From: Parabacteroides faecalis
GTDB taxonomy: Bacteria; Bacteroidota; Bacteroidia; Bacteroidales; Tannerellaceae
Length of the DNA stretch: 64,000 bases
Direction of reading: 5' to 3'
NCBI RefSeq assembly: GCF_022809355.1
Contig: NZ_JAKZMM010000016.1
Location: forward strand, 23,515 to 87,514
Part shown: piece by piece, positions 18,622-26,976 of the stretch
Numbering within the stretch: the stretch's first letter is position 1
How the letters are laid out: every line of letters starts with the position of its first letter
Translations under genes and position numbers: made by a program
The notes under the pieces: generated by a model
The model's database searches: none
What the model was told of the DNA's origin: nothing
The model's input: the letters and a program-made list of their open reading frames with translations, nothing else

Positions 18622-19536
18622 ATGGCGGATTTTGAACTGAATATTTTAGGTTGTGGCTCAGCTTTACCCACAACACGTCATTTAGCTTCTTCACAAATCA
18701 TTGACTTACGGGACAAATTGTATATGATTGACTGTGGAGAAGGAACACAAGTACAAATGCGGCGGATGCGAATCAAGTTCAGCCGTCTGAATCATATCTT
18801 TATATCGCACTTGCACGGTGATCATTGCTTTGGTTTACCCGGTTTAATATCTACCTTGGGTATGTTGGGAAGGAATGGCGACTTATTTATTCATGGTCCG
18901 AAAGAATTAGGTACCTATCTGGACGCCATGCTGCAGTTGTTTTGTCAGGGGTTGCCTTTCCATGTCCAGTTCAATCCGGTCAATACGCAGGAACATGCGT
19001 TGATCATGGAGGATCGTTCGGTTTCCGTCTATTCGATTCCGCTTAAACATCGGATTCCCTGTTGCGGATTCCTCTTCAAGGAAAAGCAGCGGGACGCGCA
19101 TATCATCCGCGAAATGATCGACTTCTACCAAATTCCGGTAAAAGATATTCAATACATCAAACAGGGAGCGGATTACATCACGCCCGAGGGGAAATGTATT
19201 CCGAATCATCTCCTGACTCGTCCGGCAACACCGGCCCGTACGTATGCTTATTGTTCGGATACAGCCTATCTGCCGGAAATCATTCCTTACATTCGTCAAG
19301 TCGATTTATTATATCACGAAGCGACCTTTAAGGATGCCGATGCTGCCCGAGCCCACGAGACGTTTCATTCAACAGCCAAGGAAGCGGCAACCATCGCCCG
19401 TGACGCCGAAGTGAAGCGATTGCTGATCGGACATTACTCTGCCCGCTACGAAGATCCGTTGCCACTCAAACAGGAAGCTGTAAAGATTTTCCCTGAAACG
19501 ACACTGGCAAAGGAAGGAATGAAAATCAACTTGTAA
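18622..19536 (+). CDS. rnz: Ribonuclease Z
   Basis: Zinc endonuclease that trims tRNA 3' ends. The metallo-beta-lactamase core shows LGCGSALPTT at the N-terminus, the zinc motif SHLHGDHCFGLPG, a later aspartate in YCSDTAY, and the histidines of HETFHSTAKEAA and LIGHYSARY. At 304 aa it is the short RNase Z (ElaC-like) form. It is a single gene with its own promoter, convergent with the neighbouring adhesin-like gene. Confidence 0.95.
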   Translation: MADFELNILGCGSALPTTRHLASSQIIDLRDKLYMIDCGEGTQVQMRRMRIKFSRLNHIFISHLHGDHCFGLPGLISTLGMLGRNGDLFIHGPKELGTYLDAMLQLFCQGLPFHVQFNPVNTQEHALIMEDRSVSVYSIPLKHRIPCCGFLFKEKQRDAHIIREMIDFYQIPVKDIQYIKQGADYITPEGKCIPNHLLTRPATPARTYAYCSDTAYLPEIIPYIRQVDLLYHEATFKDADAARAHETFHSTAKEAATIARDAEVKRLLIGHYSARYEDPLPLKQEAVKIFPETTLAKEGMKINL

Positions 19537-19585
19537 GGGAATTAGAAAATTGACAAGTCTGAAAAAGGAACAGATCATCACAAAA

Positions 19586-19625
19586 CAAGGTTTTAGACAG
19601 CTAAACGACACTATCTAAAACCTTG
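19586..19625. terminator. Bidirectional terminator after rnz
   Basis: Arms 19586-19600 and 19611-19625 pair over 15 bp with one mismatch around a 10-nt loop. T-rich sequence follows on the minus strand and a weaker one on the plus strand. It separates two convergent genes. Confidence 0.85.
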
Positions 19626-19654
19626 TATATACCGAGAGCTTATTAACCGCTCAA

Positions 19655-20707
19655 TTATTTCATCCGGATATTCATATTCGAATACGAACCGCCATCAAAA
19701 TAGATCGAACCGTTCTTACCACCGTTCACTTCATAATATACGGCATCCTTTTCTTTCTCGCTCTTGGATGGCTCAAAGCCATGTAGTTTACAATGACCAT
19801 ATTTCAGATTTTCTCCATCTACCCGGAAAGAAGCTGACGAAGGCAAAGCCAGTTTAACGGCGCTGTAACGTGCTTCAACATGGATATCCTTGAATTTACC
19901 ATTCACTTCATCCATCTCTAGTGTGCTATAATCTAACGATTCGACCTTCAGATCGTCTGACAGATAACCGATCTTACATGTACTGTATTTCACATCGGCA
20001 GTCATAGACTGTACTTTCTCGGCTTCCAGCTGCCCATATTTTAACTCAAGGGCTAACTGACCGATTTCTCCTACCTGCAGATTCGAATATTTACTGTCTG
20101 CATTCAGGGTTGAAGCAGATTGGACCGTAGCCTTGCCACAATAACCTAGATCGAAATCACCTGCCTGCAAGGAACCTAACGTCACATTACTGTATTTGGC
20201 TTCCAACTCTAACGGCTGTTCAAAGCTTCCGCCTTCTATATTGCCATACTTGACTGTCAGCTGGCAACGGGCCGGATTCTTGGCCGGCATCAGGATATTT
20301 CCGTAATGCTGCTCCAACTTACTGGAAATCCACGAAGGCATACTGACGTAATATTGGATATCCAGTTTGCCGTTACGGATCGAAACATCCGACATTTCGG
20401 TGATACCCGAAATAATATTTCCTTGTTTATCAAACTTAATCTTAATCCGATCCAGATTTCTCTTGTTGTCCTGCTCATTACGCGACTTGACTTCGACCAC
20501 AACCCGGAATGCCACTTCTGCTTTGTCCCAATGGGTAATGGTGATTCCTCCGTATTTGTTGGAGATAAACAGTTCGTCACTCTTGTTGGCCGGGAAACTC
20601 TTTTCATATTCCTTCTTGTTCAGTTCATCCGGTTCTGCGGCCTGCGCTGCCAGACAGAAAAGCATACACATGCATGTGCACCAAAATCGTAATAACGTTG
20701 CTTTCAT
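19655..20707 (-). CDS. Exported repetitive beta-strand protein (DUF4097-like)
   Basis: A 350-residue secreted protein starting MKATLLRFWCTCMCMLFCLA with a signal peptide. The frame extends upstream to 20773, but the signal peptide fixes the start at 20707. The body is a run of short beta-strand units around the pattern KYSNV/KYGNI (KYGNIEGGSF, KYSNVTLGSL, KYSNLQVGEI, LKYGQLEAEK, VKYSTCKIGY, ARYSAVKLAL). This is the look of DUF4097 or DUF2807-type beta-helix or adhesin-like proteins. It is the last gene of the second ECF sigma operon, so it is probably part of the envelope response that sigma controls. Function unknown. Confidence 0.72.
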   Translation of the reverse strand: MKATLLRFWCTCMCMLFCLAAQAAEPDELNKKEYEKSFPANKSDELFISNKYGGITITHWDKAEVAFRVVVEVKSRNEQDNKRNLDRIKIKFDKQGNIISGITEMSDVSIRNGKLDIQYYVSMPSWISSKLEQHYGNILMPAKNPARCQLTVKYGNIEGGSFEQPLELEAKYSNVTLGSLQAGDFDLGYCGKATVQSASTLNADSKYSNLQVGEIGQLALELKYGQLEAEKVQSMTADVKYSTCKIGYLSDDLKVESLDYSTLEMDEVNGKFKDIHVEARYSAVKLALPSSASFRVDGENLKYGHCKLHGFEPSKSEKEKDAVYYEVNGGKNGSIYFDGGSYSNMNIRMK

Positions 20708-20773
20708 ATTATTCTTCGTTTTTAAGTTTCTTCGTTTTATATTCGTCTTGCTAAATAGTAACCTACCAACCAA

Positions 20774-21292
20774 TCACTCTTCCTTCACCCGATTCAATTG
20801 CTGGCAAAGGATTTGCATGCTGTTCAGACTATTCTGGTATTGCTGGTTGATGGCAAAGATACCTTCATCCGAACAGGGCAAAGTGGGTAGTACCTGATTG
20901 TCGAATTGTTGACAGGAAGCTTCTATCTGCAAGGCAGCTTCCAATAAATGCGTCACGGCTTCGGAAGGATTTTCCTTGCTGGCCGTTTCCAGTTCCATCA
21001 GATGATCTTCCAGTTGCATCCGGTAATAGGTATGTAACTCTCCCATTTCTGAATGGAGTTCGCAGACATATGCGTCAGGAGAAACCGGCTGATGCATCCA
21101 GAAAGGAACAGACAGGCAGAAGAACAAGGCAACAGCCGCGGCCAACGGAACCAGCTTATGCCATAACGGAACGATTTTCTTGGTTTCTTCCTTTTCCAGG
21201 CGGGCAGCAAAACGTTCCAAATGTCCTTCAGGTAACGGGATTTCATCCAATGCTTCCCAATTCTGCTGAATATAATCTTTTAATCTGTCCAT
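20774..21292 (-). CDS. Single-span membrane protein, probable anti-sigma factor
   Basis: A 172-residue protein. The cytoplasmic N-terminus of about 45 residues (DRLKDYIQQNWEALDEIPLP) is followed by one membrane span (about 47-66) and a helical periplasmic domain with three cysteines. It begins 22 bp after the ECF sigma gene and precedes a secreted protein. The order sigma, one-span protein, secreted protein is that of a transmembrane anti-sigma module (inference). No sequence match to the FecR or zinc anti-sigma families was recognised. Confidence 0.65.
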   Translation of the reverse strand: MDRLKDYIQQNWEALDEIPLPEGHLERFAARLEKEETKKIVPLWHKLVPLAAAVALFFCLSVPFWMHQPVSPDAYVCELHSEMGELHTYYRMQLEDHLMELETASKENPSEAVTHLLEAALQIEASCQQFDNQVLPTLPCSDEGIFAINQQYQNSLNSMQILCQQLNRVKEE

Positions 21293-21314
21293 ATATTTTT
21301 CTTCTCCTTCTTCT

Positions 21315-21857
21315 TTACAAAGCTTTCATCAATTCAACTAATCGCCGCTTTCCCCGCAAATATTGGCTTCGCACACTCGATGGCTGAAGCTTCAGGATTT
21401 GAGCGATTTCTTCCATGTCATATCCTTCAAACAAGTAAAGCGACAAGACCATACGTGCCTGTGCCGGTACTTTCTCCAAGGCATTCCGGACGGAAGCGAC
21501 CGTCAGCAGCGTTTGTTCTTCCTGTTCGCGCAGCTCTTCCTCGTCGTCTGCCATATCTGGTAGTGTTTCTTCTAACAATTCTTCTTCCGGTAACCGCCTA
21601 CGCACATAATCAATGGCAGTACGGACAGCAATCCGGCGAATCCAAGCCTCAAAACAGAGTTCGTCATGATATTGATCCAGCTTGTCAAAAATCTTCAGGA
21701 AAGTATCCTGCATCGCCTCTTCGGCTTCCGGTGCATTGCCTACTATACGTAAGCAGATCGGATAAACCAACGGGGCAAACCGACGATACATCGCCAGCTG
21801 CGACTGGCGATACCGTTTCCGGCATCCGGCTATTAAATCCTGAACTGAATCATCCAT
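21315..21857 (-). CDS. ECF-type RNA polymerase sigma factor
   Basis: A 180-residue ECF sigma. Region 2 shows APEAEEAMQDTFLKIFDKL and FEAWIRRIAVRTAIDYVRRR. Region 4 shows FEGYDMEEIAQILKLQPSSV followed by RSQYLRGKRRL. A Glu/Asp-rich linker (ADDEEELREQEEQ) joins them. First gene of a three-gene operon with a candidate anti-sigma and a secreted beta-repeat protein. The promoter upstream (21880-21908) is of ECF type, which suggests the sigma transcribes its own operon. Confidence 0.93.
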   Translation of the reverse strand: MDDSVQDLIAGCRKRYRQSQLAMYRRFAPLVYPICLRIVGNAPEAEEAMQDTFLKIFDKLDQYHDELCFEAWIRRIAVRTAIDYVRRRLPEEELLEETLPDMADDEEELREQEEQTLLTVASVRNALEKVPAQARMVLSLYLFEGYDMEEIAQILKLQPSSVRSQYLRGKRRLVELMKAL

Positions 21858-21879
21858 TTCTTTTTCTGTTTTCTATCTA

Positions 21880-21908
21880 TAAGACGAAGGCATCAAACCA
21901 AAGGTTGC
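21880..21908 (-). promoter_or_regulatory. ECF-type promoter of the second sigma operon
   Basis: On the minus strand GCAACC (21903-21908) and CGTCTTA (21880-21886) are separated by 16 bp. This matches in spacing and sequence the element before the other ECF operon and the AAC/CGTC hallmark of ECF promoters. The leader to the ATG at 21857 is about 16 nt. Confidence 0.65.
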
Positions 21909-21963
21909 AAAATCGGATAAGAATTTGGGAGATTATTTTCCCAACAACCAGAATGCACAAAAA

Positions 21964-21987
21964 AAGGCGTGCCATTGCTGACACGCC
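21964..21987 (-). terminator. Terminator of the leucine-rich-repeat surface protein gene
   Basis: GGCGTG (21965-21970) and CACGCC (21981-21986) pair, and the stem continues inward after one mismatch. On the minus strand a run of seven T follows directly. It lies 28 bp past the stop at 22015. Confidence 0.85.
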
Positions 21988-22014
21988 CTCTTACATTAGA
22001 AACAAATTAAAAAC

Positions 22015-25000
22015 TTATTTTACGATTACTTTTACACGTTTTACGTCTGAACCGCTTTCCAAAACTACTACATAAATACCAGCCGGAACATCGATACGAG
22101 TATCACCGCTGATACGCTGTCTTGCCTGTACACGACCTGCAATGCTTACAATTGTTACATCGGCATTGGCAATACCACGAACCCATACACAACCCTTACC
22201 TGTTGCAATAGAAGCAGCCATGATATCTTCAATACCTGTCGGAATACCTTTATACAATGCCTTGAATGTATAAGACGGTTCTTTCAGAATTACTTCCAAC
22301 GGATTGCTGTCATCTGTAAAGCCCTTCCAACCAACAAATGTAACACCTGATTCGGGGAAGGCTGTTACTGTTACTACATCTCCGTAATAATATTTCTTCG
22401 TAGATGTCCAACCTTGTATTTCTACCTTACCCATCGGTTTCAAACCCGGTGACAATGTCGTATCAGCCTTCACAACGATTGCTGTTGGGTTGGCAACAGA
22501 TACAGACACTGTTTTGTTCTTGTCTGCCTTCACTGTATAAACACCATTGCTGTTCGGTTTCAGAGTTACACCGTTTGCTGTTACTGATACTTTGTTCTTA
22601 TCAGCCGCCAAAGTAGCTACAGAGAATGTCAATTCACCGTTGAATGCCACTTCTTGTGCACCTGTCTTGGTCAAGATTGCACCCTGAACTTCATCATTTT
22701 CAGGCAACGTAATGACTACAGATTCAGGATTAACATCTTTCAACTGAGCGATGGCAACGATTTCTACGGTTTCATCCGTTACAGTATAAGTAGAACCGCT
22801 TGTGAATGGTTTACCGTTTACTGTAAAGGTCTTCATCTCACAATCTGTAAACGGAGTAGCTTTGATTGTCAAAACAGCACCCTTAGCCACTACATCTCCT
22901 GTTGCATATTCTTTACCAGAAGCGTCTGTCACAACTACCTTACAGTTTTCTGGAACGAATGTTACCAAGATAGCGTTTGAAACATTTACATACACTTTAT
23001 GATCGTCACCGCCCTTTACTATTGCATAGTTATCATCATCCGGGTCAAAGATTACAGAATAAGCCTTTCCTGATTCCGGAACGATACCTTCATCTTCCCA
23101 TTTGAATTTACCAGGAATCTTCGAGCTATTACCACCACTCAATGCAGAATTAGCCAAAGTCTGCTTCTTCGCAATTAAAGAAGATGTAGTAGGCCATGTA
23201 AGATCTTTTACAGCTATTTCTGCCGGTTCAATAACTAAAGCAGCTTCATATTCATCTGCAAACGCTGCATACGTCTTATAATTTCCGTCTGCCGTATGAG
23301 CATCCAAATAAGGAATTGAAACGCAAACTGTATATGTACCTGCATTTTTCGGAGTAACAACTTCTGCTCCATTTTTATCCTTATATGTAATCTGTACATA
23401 TTCCTTTACAACAGTCTCATCAAATGGAGTTGTTTCGCCTGTGATAGTCATGTAATTAAGGTCGTATTCCTGCAAAGCCTCATTATAAGTTACTTTTTGC
23501 TCTTTCAGTTCAACCTTATACTTATTTGTAATCTCGTGAGAGACATTATACAATACTTTATAAGTAGCATCAGCCTCAACTTTAACATCCGTAACAGTAA
23601 CAATTCTAGTGTTTGGATCCGGAGTTACAGTTCCTAATGGTTTATCTGACTTTATCGTAGCTAATTTAACACTTCCCAAATCTATTGTCTTTGGTACTTC
23701 AATCTTAAAGGTCAATTCTGTACCCTCTTTTACCTTAGTACCCGGAGTGATTACTTTGTCTTCGTTGTAAATAGTTACGTTACCGGGGAATTTATCACCT
23801 TCATTGCCTAAGAACAAATCTACAGTGTAATCCTTCAAAGCTTCGCCATTAACAACTTCGGTTTCGATATAAGCCGGAGCATAGTTTGGATCATCGCTTG
23901 TACCGTTATTAGCAACGAACTTAACCGTTACCAAATGTGATTTATTCTTATTGGCATCTATCGGTGCATCCAAAACCTTATCTTTATCAGGAGTATTACC
24001 TTTAGTTACTATCAAATAATTACCAGCCACAACTACAGAACCCAATGTTACTTTACCTGTATTCGGTGCAATAACATATTTGCCATCTGCTCCAACTGTT
24101 ATCGTCGGTGCTGTTTCAAAATTCAACTTCGCCGGATCAATTACCAGCTTCAAATCGGGATATGCAGCTGACAATATCGGAGCGTATTCACCTGTTCCCG
24201 TTGCAGGGATAGATACTGTTACATTATATGTTCCGGCAGCTGTAGGCGCATCTGTTGTCGGTTTAGCTCCTTGAAGATCAGCATTGGTATAAAGTACCTG
24301 CACGCTATTTTCCAATCCCTTCGGAGAAGTTGTAAACTTAAACGTCTTCGGAGTTTTATCGTATGCCTGATGTTGTTCTTTTTTATCAGCTTCCGGAGTA
24401 AATTTTACTCTCTGCTGATCTTTGAACTTGATTGTAATACGTGTATCAGTCTTAGGAATAGTAATATCGTATGTGTACTTAATCGCAGGATCAGTAACAT
24501 TCTTCACCTCTGACTCCGGCACGATAGTCTTAGCTGTAGGCTCTTGTGCAACTCCGTCTACCATAACAGCATCAACAGCCTTAGCACAGCTCCAAGTATC
24601 CAAACCATATACAGCTTTAGCTGTCAATTCAAAAGCAAGTTGAGTTTTACCAACGGGCAAATCTTGTCCCATCGTCCCATCTGCAAAGTTTTTTCCTCCT
24701 ATTACCACTTTATCACCAACGAACGCGCCTCCGTTAATAGTAGCATTTTCAATAGTCAATCCTGTTTCAACATTTTCCGTTTCATCAAACGTTACAACAA
24801 TAGCTACATTTTCACTCAGATTGTCTATCGTCAAAATCTTATTGCTCTTATTCTTCTCATCTGGAACTAAAGAAGCTGACTTATCCTCTCCATTTACAGA
24901 AATCTTTGCAGTGAATCCTGTATCTTCTGTAATAGTTACTTTGATTGTACTACCTTTTGTTACTTGATTCTTCTTTCCAGAAGTCAACTCAGTAGTTTTG

Positions 25001-26448
25001 TTCTCATAGATTGATTCTATTTTGTATTGACCACCCTTTTGTTGAGTATTGTCAAAAGATACTTCACAACTAGCCTTTGTCAATTCCACATTGATAGATG
25101 GATTTACAATACCACTCTCTACCGTTGATGCACCTTTTTGGAAATAACCGGCAACGATAAATTCTCCACCGTCTTTCGTCATCTGCGCATCATCTGTCGC
25201 AGTTAATGCCGTAACATCTTTAAATGTTTTGATAGAATAATCTTTATAACTATCCTTCAACCAAAATTGCAAATGGTCTCCTTGATGTACCTCGTTATCT
25301 GTTCTAGTTGCAGTACTATTTACATAACGCAAGCTTTCCGGCAATTTTTTCAATGTCAATTTAGCTGGATTAATAACGATGTTCTGCAACTTTACAGTTA
25401 CTTTTCCATCATATGTAAATTCACATTCATACGTTGTCGACGTATTAATGAAAACATATTTATCACCTGAAGCCTTTGCAAAATAGAATTGTTCAGGATT
25501 TGTAGCGAACAAAGCATGTGCCTCATCTTTCGCATCGACATAGCTTCCACCGCTTAATTTACGCCAAACATATCCTGTCATTTTGCTGCTAGACAAATCT
25601 TCATTCTTTGATTCAGTCAAAAGATACCCTTTATTCTTCAAAACTTCCAAGACATTGAGTCCTTCATTTGCTGTACGTATAGTGTTTCCCCCTAAATCAA
25701 ATGTCTGTGTTCCCCAAACAGGAGTAACACCGTCTGCACAAGTAATATGCTTTAAACTGTTTCCACTAACTCTCAGTGTTGACAATTTTGTAGCTGCCTT
25801 CAGATTCAAGTCTGTAAGTTCGTTGTTTTCTATTTCAAACGTTTCAACAACTGCTAATTCTGAGAAATCACCACCACCAATTTTGTTATTAGATAAGTAA
25901 ACTTCCTTCAATGTATTATTAGCACCACTAGCAAAACCTGTTCCTAAACTTGCTATTTGATTATTGGAAGCATTTATACTCACTAAAGCATTTAAGCTAG
26001 AAACATCAAAACCCGCCAACTTGTTATTAGATACATCAACTATCTTAACATCCGGTGAGTTTAACGTCAGTGAAGTTAAACCTACACCTGATGCCGTGAA
26101 TGAATTCAGATTAGGAACACCCTGTGCATCTATTTCCGTAACAGATGCATCACCTGTAACAGTAAATGTAACATTACATGGATTTAATGTGAAATTTCCA
26201 TTTGATGTATCAAATGTATATTGAGCGACCTCTACAGAATTGTTCTTGATAGTATAAACAAGACCTTTTCCACTAACTTCTGCCTGAGGTAATCCACTTA
26301 TAGAAGTTGCTTTAATACCTCCCGCTGTTCCACTAAAAGTTACTGTTACTGTTCCTGTATTCTTTGGAACTTTGAATACAATGTTCGCCTTCAAAAACCC
26401 AGCCGATGTTAATAACATCAGCAATGCTAAAAGTAATCGTTGTTTCAT
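22015..26448 (-). CDS. Giant surface protein: leucine-rich repeats, InlB/MBG-like repeats, T9SS sorting domain
   Basis: A 1,477-residue secreted protein. A signal peptide (MKQRLLLALLMLLTSAGFLKA) is followed by a beta domain, and then leucine-rich repeats at about residues 105-245 (VDVSNNKLAGFDVSSL, VYLSNNKIGGGDF, FEIENNELTDLNL). A long array of Ig-like or bacterial repeats follows: InlB-B-like segments (about 480-560, 1195-1290 and 1360-1410, the last with FPESGVTFVGWKGF) and MBG-like segments ending in LVIDPA/LVIEPA. The last 70 residues form a type A T9SS sorting domain with VTIVSIAGRV and IDVPAGIYVV, ending KVIVK. It is therefore expected to cross the outer membrane by the type IX system and be anchored on the surface. 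Likely an adhesin with an internalin-like layout; ligand unknown. Confidence 0.82.
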   Translation of the reverse strand: MKQRLLLALLMLLTSAGFLKANIVFKVPKNTGTVTVTFSGTAGGIKATSISGLPQAEVSGKGLVYTIKNNSVEVAQYTFDTSNGNFTLNPCNVTFTVTGDASVTEIDAQGVPNLNSFTASGVGLTSLTLNSPDVKIVDVSNNKLAGFDVSSLNALVSINASNNQIASLGTGFASGANNTLKEVYLSNNKIGGGDFSELAVVETFEIENNELTDLNLKAATKLSTLRVSGNSLKHITCADGVTPVWGTQTFDLGGNTIRTANEGLNVLEVLKNKGYLLTESKNEDLSSSKMTGYVWRKLSGGSYVDAKDEAHALFATNPEQFYFAKASGDKYVFINTSTTYECEFTYDGKVTVKLQNIVINPAKLTLKKLPESLRYVNSTATRTDNEVHQGDHLQFWLKDSYKDYSIKTFKDVTALTATDDAQMTKDGGEFIVAGYFQKGASTVESGIVNPSINVELTKASCEVSFDNTQQKGGQYKIESIYENKTTELTSGKKNQVTKGSTIKVTITEDTGFTAKISVNGEDKSASLVPDEKNKSNKILTIDNLSENVAIVVTFDETENVETGLTIENATINGGAFVGDKVVIGGKNFADGTMGQDLPVGKTQLAFELTAKAVYGLDTWSCAKAVDAVMVDGVAQEPTAKTIVPESEVKNVTDPAIKYTYDITIPKTDTRITIKFKDQQRVKFTPEADKKEQHQAYDKTPKTFKFTTSPKGLENSVQVLYTNADLQGAKPTTDAPTAAGTYNVTVSIPATGTGEYAPILSAAYPDLKLVIDPAKLNFETAPTITVGADGKYVIAPNTGKVTLGSVVVAGNYLIVTKGNTPDKDKVLDAPIDANKNKSHLVTVKFVANNGTSDDPNYAPAYIETEVVNGEALKDYTVDLFLGNEGDKFPGNVTIYNEDKVITPGTKVKEGTELTFKIEVPKTIDLGSVKLATIKSDKPLGTVTPDPNTRIVTVTDVKVEADATYKVLYNVSHEITNKYKVELKEQKVTYNEALQEYDLNYMTITGETTPFDETVVKEYVQITYKDKNGAEVVTPKNAGTYTVCVSIPYLDAHTADGNYKTYAAFADEYEAALVIEPAEIAVKDLTWPTTSSLIAKKQTLANSALSGGNSSKIPGKFKWEDEGIVPESGKAYSVIFDPDDDNYAIVKGGDDHKVYVNVSNAILVTFVPENCKVVVTDASGKEYATGDVVAKGAVLTIKATPFTDCEMKTFTVNGKPFTSGSTYTVTDETVEIVAIAQLKDVNPESVVITLPENDEVQGAILTKTGAQEVAFNGELTFSVATLAADKNKVSVTANGVTLKPNSNGVYTVKADKNKTVSVSVANPTAIVVKADTTLSPGLKPMGKVEIQGWTSTKKYYYGDVVTVTAFPESGVTFVGWKGFTDDSNPLEVILKEPSYTFKALYKGIPTGIEDIMAASIATGKGCVWVRGIANADVTIVSIAGRVQARQRISGDTRIDVPAGIYVVVLESGSDVKRVKVIVK

Positions 26449-26605
26449 AAAATATAATTTTTAAGTTAATAGTCTTACTTGTGTAATATACGTCTATCTA
26501 TCTCTTTGTAATATAAAGTCTTCCTCTCCTGTTTTCACGCAGGTGGTTTGCTGCATTCGTAACTTTTACCCATTAATCATGTTGTTAACAAATGCTGATA
26601 TGCCA

Positions 26606-26613
26606 CAAAAATA
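26606..26613 (-). promoter_or_regulatory. -7 box for the leucine-rich-repeat surface protein
   Basis: TATTTTTG on the minus strand matches TAnnTTTG and predicts a leader of about 150 nt. The 14 bp GATATGCCACAAAA (26597-26610, plus strand) covering the box and the first transcribed bases is repeated exactly at 41732-41745, upstream of another surface lipoprotein. Confidence 0.6.
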
Positions 26614-26810
26614 GGAATAAAATTCATAATCTATCTATTTTTAGTAGATTATTTTTCACTTTTCACCGTTTTTTATACGATTTCATCCGTGCTTCTTTAT
26701 ATAATGTATAAGGCACACCTGGCATTCTTCCACGCACGAAGAACAAAGCTTTTTCAAGACTGTATCCAGTCATAGGCTATCATTCAAATATACAAAAAAC
26801 TATCATAATA

Positions 26811-26844
26811 AAAAAGTCTCCCTATCGGAATAGAGAGACTTTTT
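26811..26844. terminator. Hairpin with A/T tails in the 26.4-27.0 kb interval
   Basis: AAAAAGTCTC (26811-26820) and GAGACTTTTT (26835-26844) form a perfect 10-bp stem with a 14-nt loop and work as an intrinsic terminator in either direction. It is about 130 bp past the DUF6383 gene. The 528-bp interval 26449-26976 otherwise holds the leader and promoter of the gene to the left and a second hairpin at 26935-26957. Confidence 0.7.
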
Positions 26845-26934
26845 TAAACACGCTTTCGCCCTCACGGGTTACTCGTTACAAGAATCATATCCAAATTCTT
26901 GTGCGTGTAAATTGTAATATATTCGTGTAAATAT

Positions 26935-26957
26935 CAGGAGCCTGAGGCCCCTGATAA
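26935..26957 (-). terminator. Hairpin just after the first DUF6383 gene
   Basis: A near-perfect palindrome, ATCAGG-A-GCC, TGA, GGC-C-CCTGAT, lies 20 bp beyond the stop codon on the minus strand. No long T-run follows, so it may stabilise the 3' end or act together with the stronger terminator at 26811-26844. Confidence 0.5.
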
Positions 26958-26976
26958 GTTGTTAGTCATAACTTAA

